A DNA stretch of 64,000 bases from Diospyros lotus (lineage: Eukaryota; Streptophyta; Magnoliopsida; Ericales; Ebenaceae). Positions within the stretch are counted from its first letter, which is position 1. Every line of letters starts with the position of its first letter. Positions 57,066 to 64,000 of this stretch are shown one piece after another. The notes beneath the pieces were generated by a model. That model ran no database searches, had not been told where the DNA came from, and worked only from the letters and a program-made list of their open reading frames with translations. The DNA is taken from NCBI RefSeq assembly GCF_014633365.1, contig NC_068350.1, forward strand, positions 38,121,119-38,185,118. The letters run 5' to 3'. The position numbers and the translations under genes are program-made.

Positions 57066-58307
57066 CTATCTTTCTTTCTTTCTCCTTCTAGGCCTCTTCT
57101 TCTTTCTCGTTCTTAAGTGTCCAAGATCAAACCCAGTCATAATTTGGCCTAGAACTTCAATAGGAGCAATCTGGTAGAGTTCAAGTTCAATACCAACAAC
57201 AATTGTTCCTGCACCTCCATGGTGCACCATAGCTGCACATTGAAAGATATCAATAGCATCCTCGAAATGCAGCAATGGAGGATTGTAGATTTGCCTTGGA
57301 TACTCATACCAAGGCTGTTTGTGAGCATTAGCATTAGGAGCTGTTGCAACTTCGATTCCAACCAACGATTCATCCCTCCATGCAGTAGACAACTTGGATT
57401 TGCCAGTGGAAGTAATAAACAGCACAACAACGGAAGTTGTGTTCCCTTCAGCAAAACCTTTGGCTTCTTCTACTATATCCCTTTGCTTTCCTCCAGCTAG
57501 TGCTATCTTCACCTTCTCATTGCCTACTTTATCCCAAGTTAAGGACAGTTCATCATGCTTTGGAACCAAAATCCCATCGAAAGAATGCCTCTTCTCAACC
57601 TCCAGCTTCTTCCTTATTATCGGTCCAAGTTCATCAGTCTTAGGGTCAGTTTCCGTAGAGCCAATATAAGATTGTTCAGGTCCTTTAATCGGATTTGCCT
57701 GATCCCATGCTGTTCCATCAACATCTCTATCTCTCTATATCTTCTTCAGTACTTCCAATGTTAATTCTTGGAGCCTGGCACTATCAACAGCATGCTTGAG
57801 AGTCTTGGGCTAAAGCACCGTCACCATTGGCCTCAACTCTTCGTTCAAGCCAATTAAGAAGCTTGGAACAAAATAGGACTTTGTCAAATAGGAGTTATGA
57901 TTGAGCATCAAGGCCAGCTCTTCAAACCTCAATTGGTACTCTATCACTGACCCTACTTGCTTGATTTTGTTGAACTCCTCCACCACATTAGACCAGCTCC
58001 AATCTCCAAGCCTCTTCTTAGTCTGCCCCATTTTAAGAGACTCCTCTTGGTTAGAACTTCCACAATAAGCATCAAAGAATTCCATGGGAAAGCTGTAATG
58101 ATTCTTCTTAGTTAGTATTATTGCAAGCTCCTGTAATTGCTCATGTAACATATGGCCGAATTCCTTGCTCATATCATGCACCACACTGCTTGTTTCCTTG
58201 TTGTTCCCAGCTGAAAATGCAACCTTGTTTTGTTGCCCTTGAGACTCCATTTGTCTCATGCATGAACTACTCCCCACGGTTGACTTCTCACCAACAGAAC
58301 ACTGCAA
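57066..58307 (-). pseudogene. Single decayed ORF: gag core plus unusual C-terminal region
   Basis: One minus-strand frame runs about 414 codons from 58307 with a few stops (one at 57810). The first half has a Ty3-type gag core: VVEEFNKIKQVGSV, YQLRFEELALML and FLIGLNEELRPMV, closely like the gag of the element at 44499-50482. After 57810 come KTLKHAVDSARLQ, then a region not found in gag: DELSLTWDKVGNEKVK, VVVLFITSTGKSKLSTAW, DESLVGIEVATAP, and QCAAMVHHGGAGT. It ends in a Lys/Arg-rich tail. The LFITST...DE...GIEVATAP block matches a block in the ORF at 40313-41500. The HHGGAGT motif resembles plant sterol glucosyltransferases. Confidence 0.8.
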
Positions 58308-59861
58308 AGACTAAGGAGTAAAAGTCCTGTACATTGAATCTCTCATCTCTCTTCGATATCTGCTTCACAGCAAGCACCTAGGATAAACGATTGCCTCTCA
58401 ACACTCCATGACCTTCAATTTCTCAGCAAGATGAGCCACCTACCTTCCAATTGGATTCAGACTCAATACTAAGGTGGCTTATGTCAGCAGTCACTAGAGA
58501 GACTGTTGTAAACTCGCCTATGTCAGCCTCAATTCAGCATAACGATCGGACTCCAGACCCTCTTCACTTAATTTACCGGAATTCTGCCTTTGTCACTTTC
58601 GTAAATCAGCTGGTGTGGCTTCAACGGATCTAATAAGAGAGTTTGCCCAGCTTGTTGAAAATCGCGGCCAATAATCGTTGGCCTGTTCCACCAGTTTCTA
58701 CAAGTCGCTTCTAAAGATTAAACAGAAATTCGGATTAGCTAACTTGCTTTGCCTTCCTTGTTCGAACAATACCTCCTAGATTTTCAAGTCGAGAGGCAAT
58801 TCTCCATCGGAATTGCTGGAACTAAATTGGCATGAGTTCAATTTGTTCCAAGTTCTACAGCAATTGTCGATTGTTGGAGTTGCTTGCAACTGCCCGCGAT
58901 TGCTACAGATGCACGATTGTCTTGGCCTTGCTTGTTCACTTTCGTCTCCAACCAATAGCTCTGAATTCACCTTCCAAATTCAGGCTGATCACTCCAATTT
59001 GTTTCTCGATTTGAATTCCGCTTCACCTCCAAAACTTGATTTAATATGTTCAGCCTCCAGATTCACCTCACTAAATCCACTTAGATTTGGATCTGCTTCA
59101 ATTCACTCTTCTTGCCCAATCACCTACAATCTTCACAATTCGCTAGGAATCGTCAGTGCCGTTCCTTCTCGCCTTAGTCACCTCTACTTCAATTCCCCAC
59201 CGAATTTTACTTGCCTGAAGAACTGACAATCACCAGGCCCGTAGGAATTAGATGCGCTGAATTGCCTTGGCTTTAGCAGCTTCGATCAAAATTGCTGCTC
59301 GATCAATCGAAGTCCAATTCCACCCTGTACTGATCGCCATCCAATCACCGTCCATAGGCTCCTAGCCCAATTGTGATTGCCTCTGGTTCCAAAATCACCA
59401 GAACTCACTGTTAGTTTAATAGCTACACCCATTCCCGAGTCCAAATCGCAACACCCACTATATCGAGACCACTTGAATCGCCTCAAGCCCCGCTGCCTCA
59501 ATTGCATAACTCCTTGAGAATTGGTCGGATGTTGCTTCGCTACTAGATCACTCACAATCGCGGCCGATATCGTCAGAATTGCTTCGCCTTTCCCCTTCGA
59601 ACCGACTCACCAGATTTCATCATCGAGAGTCCTAAGTTGGAAATTAACCGCGTCCAGAAGCGGTAGCCCCGACTCGATCGGAATTCGTCTGGCTAGCTCG
59701 TCGTCGAAATCCGCCTTATCGCAATCACCAAGGGAAATCGCTCACCTCACAGTAGTCGCCTTCAAGCTTCCTCGATGTGGACCTTAATCACCGAAATTGA
59801 TTTCATTGGCCTTCAATTGGAATCAAAACTACAACCAAGTATTGATTGTTCTGATACCATT
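58308..59861 (-). other. Long leader of the TR-GAG-like element
   Basis: About 1.55 kb between the 5' LTR and the ORF on the minus strand, rich in GAATTC words and without a sustained frame. The + strand frames seen here have no family resemblance. Confidence 0.6.
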
Positions 59862-60266
59862 TGTCATGTACCTAGGGTTTAGCCTAGGATTGGAATGACA
59901 ATTGGAAGGAGCTGATGGAGTAGAATCAAGAACATAATACTGGAGAGGAAGAAATGGATAGAAATGGGGAAAGAATGTAGAGAGAAATGAGGGAGAGTAG
60001 TAGAGAGAAATGAGAGCGAGATTGGAGAGAATTGTTGGGAGAGAATTAGAATTCATTCAATTCAATTCAAGCATAATCTTCCATCCTCAGCTATGGCTTA
60101 TGTATAGCCTAACAGCCTCTCACTTGCACCCATGTGCATTGTAACAAACATCCCAACTGTTTATTAGCTAAAGACAAAGTCTTATAACAGAAAATACAAA
60201 AGGAAATTTAAACTCCTACTATTATATTTACTAATATATCCTTGGGTAATCCCTAGAGTCATGGCA

Positions 60267-60953
60267 CTTCTTAATGAAATGTTTATCCACTTCAACATGC
60301 TTTGTTCTGTCATGTTGGACTGGATTATGAGCAATGCTTATTGCTGATTTGTTATCACAGTAAAGCCTCATAAGAGTTGTCCACTTAAGCTTAAGATCAT
60401 TTAACAATGTTTTCAGCCATAGTAACTCACACATCCCTCGGGCCATATATCTAAATTTAGTTTTTGCACTTGACTGAGCCACTACACTTTATTTTTTGCT
60501 TCTCCACGTCACCAAATTGCCCCCTAGCAAGGTGCAATAACCTGATGTGGACCTCCTATCCACAATGGATCTTGTATAGTCAACATCCGTGTAAGCTTCA
60601 AGTGACGTAGCCTCTCCCTTCTTGAACAGAATACCTTTCCTGGGTGTTTCCTTCAAGTAGTGTAGTATCTTATACATTGCCCCTAGGTGGGCCTCTTTTG
60701 GATTGTGCATGAATTGGTTGACCACTCCTACTGCATAGGTAATGTTTGGTTGAGTATGAGCTAGATAAATCAACTTTTCAACCAACCTTTGATAGGATCC
60801 CTTATCAACCTCTTTGGAATGTGCCATTTTTATGCTCGAAAAATACTTTAACCTCCCCAAATCTTTAATTTCAAACTCACCGATTAAACATTTTTTTTAG
60901 CTTTTTTATGCCTTCCTCATCATTGTCTGTGACTACAATGTCATTCACATATA
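60267..60953 (-). pseudogene. Copia RT end and RNase H, N-terminal side of the insertion
   Basis: On minus it starts in the RT active-site region, YVNDIVVTDND (YVDD changed to YVND), then GEFEIKDLGRLKYFSSIK, KLIYLAHTQPNITYAVGVV and DRRSTSGYCTLLGGNLVTW. RNase H continues MAQSSAKTKFRYMARG, LYCDNKSAISIAHNPV and TKHVEVDKHFIK. It is cut on one side by the gypsy LTR at 60954 and on the other by the TR-GAG-like element. Confidence 0.92.
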
Positions 60954-61335
60954 TGTCACAACCCCGCTGCGGCGATAGCTGCGTTTACCACAATTCCGAG
61001 GGAATTGCGAAAGAGATAGCAAGGAATTAGAGAGAGAGAGATAGACAAGAGGGACAGAGGAAGAAAGAGAAAGAGAGAGAGAGAGTAGTTGGAAGAGAAT
61101 ATTCTTGATTGTTTTTGCATGCCTTTACACTGCACAGTAGGATTCTATATAGGGGCCTTTGGAGGAATTATTCCCCTGACAGATGGGGCCCTCTTCCTTA
61201 ACCGTGTAACAACTTGATTCTAACCAACCTACTGGTCCCACTAGCACCTAAGGCTACAGCTGGAAGGAACTTACAATTAGAAGGTCTTAATTAGCAAAAA
61301 TTTAAAATTACTCTTGGTAAATTGCCAGCGTGACA
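60954..61335 (-). repeat. 3' LTR of the window-end gypsy element
   Basis: It begins TGTCACAACCCCGC and ends GCCAGCGTGACA; the + strand has A/G-rich runs. The partner LTR is outside the window, so the border rests on the inverted termini, the purine tract and the Copia frame. Confidence 0.85.
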
Positions 61336-61369
61336 TTGCTCCCCTCTTGAATGCTTCCTTGTCCTCAAG

Positions 61370-62042
61370 GAAGATTGAGTAGGGTCACCGCGCGGGGAAA
61401 TTTCTGAAGTAGTTCAGGGAGATATTCCCATGTATTGCCCTCTGTAGTGTTCCCTTGCCATTTGACCAAGACTTGGACTAAGGGCACCCCTCTTTGCTAG
61501 ATCACTCGTCTCCTGAGTATAGCCTTTGGCTCTACAGCTTGTTCACTTTTCTTAGGTAAAGATGGCAGTGTGGAACTTGCTGCCTGCCCCCCAATTGACT
61601 TCTTCAGTAGTGAAACATGAAATACAGGGTGGATGTCGGTGTCAGACGTTAATTGCAATCGGTACGCCACTTTGCCCACCTTGCTAGTTATAGGGAAAGG
61701 CCCGAAGTACCTGGGGCTACGCTTAGTAGCCTTCCCTTGTGTCAGTGATCTCAGGTGTGGTTGTTTCAATCTTAGATACACCTCCTCCCCGACCTCAAAC
61801 TCCCTTTCCGTCCTCTTCTTGTCCGCGTATTGCTTCATGCGGTGCTGGGCAGAGGCCGGCTCTTGTTTCATTTGCCGAGTCGCTTCTCTCTTTTTCTGTA
61901 AATACTCTTCTACTGTGGCTGCGTCTGATCCTCCTCCTATTGCTGGTAGCACGGGTGGTTTGTATTCGAACAAAGCTTCGAAAGGGGTTACTCTAATAGC
62001 TGAATGTCGGGTGGTGTTATACCACCACTGTGCCAAGGACAA
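61370..62042 (-). pseudogene. Integrase C-terminus and chromodomain of the window-end gypsy element
   Basis: The frame 62042-61497 reads WWYNTTRHSAIRVTPFEALF, YADKKRTEREFEVGEEVYL, PRYFGPFPITSKVGKVAYRL and [15 protein letters not shown]. After one TAG at 61497-61499 the chromodomain continues as VLVKWQGNTTEGNTWEYLPEL and ends in a TGA near 61370. A single stop separates these parts. Confidence 0.9.
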
Positions 62043-62063
62043 CCACCTATGCCATTCCTTGGG

Positions 62064-63710
62064 TCACAATAAGCATATACACCTTAGATAGGTCTCGAGA
62101 CATTGATTCACCCTCTCGGTATGGTCGTCTGTTTGGGGGTGGTATGCCGTGGACAACCTTAGGTCCATTCCCAGTGATTTCATCAACTCCTGCCAAAATA
62201 GGTTGGTGAAAATGCTATCCCTATCGGAGATTATATTCTGGGGAACCCCGTGCAGCTGAATCACACGATTTAGGAAAACTCTTGCAACCTCCTGAGCTGT
62301 ATAAGGATGGGATAATCCGATGAAGTGGGCGAATTTAGTAAACCGATCCACCACTACCAAAACACTGTCCTTACCCTTTGATCTAGGTAAGCCGTCCATG
62401 AAATCCATTGACACACTTGACCAGGGTTGCTTTGGAATGGGGAGGGGTTGTAGCAGTCTGGGGTAGGGTACCCGCTCTGTTTTGCTCCTTTTGCAAACAT
62501 CCCAACCCCTCACAAACTCCTCGACCTCCGCCTTCATTCTTGGTGAGTAGAATATCCCTTTAACCCTTACATATGTATTCTGCTTGCCGGAATGGCCTCC
62601 TAAGGGTGACTCATGCAAGGCTTGCATGATCTTTCTTTTTAGCTCGGCCCTGTCCTCGATCACTATTCGTCCCTGATACCTCAGCATTCCTTCCTTCAGA
62701 GTATACCCCTCCACCTCTTCTTGCCTCAAAGTTAGTTTTTCTAGCAAGGCCGTAATTCTTTGGTCTTCCCCATAGCTGCTGATCACTTCCTCGTACCACT
62801 GTGGAGTCACTACTGTGATTGCTGCAATGCTTCCCTCTTCATGGCACCGGGAGAGGGCATCCGTAGCTATGTTTTCTTTTCCTTTTCTATATTGTATCAT
62901 GTAATCTAATCCCATGAGCTTGGCCATTCCCTTGCGCTGCAGCTGCGTCTGAAGTCTTTGCTGCAAAAGGTATTTTAGGCATTCGTGGTCCGTTTTGATG
63001 ATGAATCGCTCCCCTTCCAAATAATATCTCCATCTATCCACTGCCATTAGGACTGTCAAAAATTCCTTCTGATAGATGCTTAACCCAAAATGTCTAGGGC
63101 CTAGCACTTGGCTTAGGAAGGCAATTGGCCTTCCTTCCTGTGCAATCACTGCCCCAATGCCAGTGCCACATGCATCAGTTTCCAAGGTAAAAGGCTTCTC
63201 AAAATCTGGCAGCTTCAACTCAGGCACCTTGCTCATGGCCTCCTTCACCTCGTTGAATGCCTTTTCTGCCTTGGAGCCCCAATTAAACTCTTTCTTTTTC
63301 AGCAACTCAGTTAGTGGTCGATTGATGACTCCACAGTTCTTAACAAACCGCCGATAATAGCCTGTTAACCCAAGAAATTCCCGTAGAGCCCTCATAGTTG
63401 TGGGCCTTGGCCAGGACACTATAGCCTCGATCTTCCTAGGATCAGTGCTCACCTTTCCCTTAGAGATTATGTGCCCCAAATACTCCACCTGCCCCTGACC
63501 AAACTCACATTTGGATTTCTTGATGAATAATTGGTGGGATCGGAGGATGTCTAGGGTGGTTTGCAAGTGCAACAAGTGTTGTTCGAAGGTGGAGCTATAG
63601 ATAAGGATATCATCAAAGAAAACTAAGATGAACTTCTGCAAGTAGGGCTCAAAGATGCGGTTCATGAGTGATTGAAAGGTGGCTGGGGCGTTGGTAAGCC
63701 CAAACGGCAT
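62064..63710 (-). CDS. Gypsy RT (palm end), RNase H and integrase polyprotein segment
   Basis: An open 548-codon frame. [20 protein letters not shown] and [12 protein letters not shown] (FFDD in place of the usual YVDD). The RT-RNase H connection has [19 protein letters not shown] and [13 protein letters not shown]. RNase [36 protein letters not shown] and [11 protein letters not shown]. Integrase: [12 protein letters not shown] with WDVCKRSK, so the first cysteine of the zinc CX2C is tryptophan. The DDE core has [26 protein letters not shown] and [14 protein letters not shown]. It ends with [19 protein letters not shown], running into a shift that parts it from the frame at 62042. RNA-templated DNA synthesis and integration would be its roles in an intact element. 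Confidence 0.93.
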   Translation of the reverse strand: MPFGLTNAPATFQSLMNRIFEPYLQKFILVFFDDILIYSSTFEQHLLHLQTTLDILRSHQLFIKKSKCEFGQGQVEYLGHIISKGKVSTDPRKIEAIVSWPRPTTMRALREFLGLTGYYRRFVKNCGVINRPLTELLKKKEFNWGSKAEKAFNEVKEAMSKVPELKLPDFEKPFTLETDACGTGIGAVIAQEGRPIAFLSQVLGPRHFGLSIYQKEFLTVLMAVDRWRYYLEGERFIIKTDHECLKYLLQQRLQTQLQRKGMAKLMGLDYMIQYRKGKENIATDALSRCHEEGSIAAITVVTPQWYEEVISSYGEDQRITALLEKLTLRQEEVEGYTLKEGMLRYQGRIVIEDRAELKRKIMQALHESPLGGHSGKQNTYVRVKGIFYSPRMKAEVEEFVRGWDVCKRSKTERVPYPRLLQPLPIPKQPWSSVSMDFMDGLPRSKGKDSVLVVVDRFTKFAHFIGLSHPYTAQEVARVFLNRVIQLHGVPQNIISDRDSIFTNLFWQELMKSLGMDLRLSTAYHPQTDDHTERVNQCLETYLRCICLL

Positions 63711-64000
63711 TACCAGAAATTCGAAGTGGCCATGGTGGGTCTTGAATAGGAGTATCCTCGGGTTTCATCCTAATTTGATGATAACCCGAGTGTAAATCAA
63801 GTTTGGAAAAGAACCTGTCAGTGTGGAGTTCGTCTAAAAGATCTTCCACCAAGGGTATGGGAAATTTATCCTTGATTGTGATGGAATTCAAGTGGATTGT
63901 CTACAAAAAATCGCCATGTTCCGTCCTTCTTTTTCACTAACAAAACAGGGGAAGTAAAGGGGCTTTGGCTTGGTTTAATAATGGATTTTTGGAGCATATC
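63711..64000 (-). pseudogene. RT N-terminal part of the window-end gypsy element
   Basis: On minus it has [16 protein letters not shown], then [19 protein letters not shown] and [20 protein letters not shown] shift near 63730 breaks the join to the frame at 63710, and the stretch between TWRF and NSITIKDKF departs from the usual CVDYRALN, suggesting a further small shift. Confidence 0.88.

Larger units (their letters stand above)
56569..60266 (-). mobile_element. TR-GAG-like non-autonomous LTR retrotransposon nested in Copia
   Basis: LTRs are 56569-56973 and 59862-60266, both 405 bp, beginning TGTCATGTACCTAGGG; about 20 differences by eye. On minus, the primer-binding site AATGGTATCAGAAC follows the 5' LTR and AGGAGAGGGGAAT precedes the 3' LTR. 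Flanks are CTCCT and CTTCT, a TSD with one mismatch. The Copia protein passes from HFIK into EKLDSG across it. The interior has a 1.5-kb leader and one decayed ORF with a gag core; no pol is seen. Confidence 0.92.
55837..60953 (-). mobile_element. Second Ty1/copia element, in NRPA1 intron 7, split twice
   Basis: The 3' LTR (left on +) is 55837-56412, with TGTCAAGAAAG and ATTGTTGACA ends. On minus, the polypurine tract GAGGGGGAG precedes it. RNase H and RT parts lie at 56413-56568 and 60267-60953, parted by the TR-GAG-like insertion. The RT frame then stops at the gypsy LTR at 60954. The rest of the element, with its other LTR, should lie past that gypsy element, beyond the window. Confidence 0.88.
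60954..64000 (-). mobile_element. Ty3/gypsy chromovirus-like element, 3' part, runs off the window
   Basis: The 3' LTR (60954-61335, 382 bp) has TGTCAC/GTGACA termini. On minus, the tract AAGAGGGGAGCAA adjoins it. Coding from 61376 to the window end on minus gives chromodomain, integrase, RNase H and RT in the normal order; gag, protease and the 5' LTR lie beyond. It is the least decayed pol in the window. It sits next to the RT active-site codons of the second Copia element. Confidence 0.92.

Noticed and set aside
62611..63357. Other frames opposite or inside the window-end gypsy pol
   Set aside because: They are shadows of the 548-codon pol frame, which carries the family motifs.

Overview
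The window is nuclear DNA of a dicot plant. It is AT-rich, its genes are split by GT-AG introns, and more than half of it is LTR retrotransposons. Three host genes lie on the + strand. First is the 3' part of an ARM-repeat protein gene (968-9863; its 5' exons lie before the window). Second is a complete lysophosphatidic acid acyltransferase gene of the LPAT2 type (11871-20664; 11 exons, 386 aa by my splice model). Third is the 5' part of the RNA polymerase I largest-subunit gene NRPA1 (30631-55626; 7 exons giving 422 residues, continuing past the window). From memory, LPAT2 and NRPA1 are also neighbours in Arabidopsis (At3g57650, At3g57660) and an ARM-repeat gene, At3g57570, is near, so this looks like conserved microsynteny.

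Layout. 1-9863: ARM gene with long introns. 9864-11794: AT-rich spacer with a perfect hairpin. 11795-20664: LPAT2; its introns hold a C32-A25 homopolymer tract, two solo LTRs with exact target-site duplications (TSDs) and a candidate long solo LTR. 20665-30536: spacer holding a 5.7-kb Ty3/gypsy (Tat-like) element with 1.3-kb minisatellite-filled LTRs, a gag-to-integrase internal deletion and 305-bp tandem repeats; then a Harbinger-like MITE. 30537 to the end: NRPA1. Its second intron is 19.7 kb and carries a decayed Copia element that itself holds three younger insertions, a MITE split by a non-autonomous LTR element, and a Ty3/gypsy chromovirus-like element split by a solo LTR. The seventh intron (over 8.3 kb, open at the window end) carries a second Copia element split by a TR-GAG-like element and by another gypsy element that runs off the window.

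The host genes encode separate housekeeping functions: ER phosphatidic acid synthesis (LPAT2), nucleolar rRNA transcription (NRPA1) and an uncharacterised helical-repeat protein. The rest is a record of nested insertions. At several junctions the interrupted retroelement frame can be followed from one side of the insert to the other, which fixes insert borders and the order of events. I see no operon, CRISPR array, tRNA, rRNA or defence-like gene cluster. The most unusual point is that two different non-autonomous LTR elements carry decayed ORFs that share a conserved block outside canonical gag-pol; one of these ORFs also contains a glycosyltransferase-like motif.
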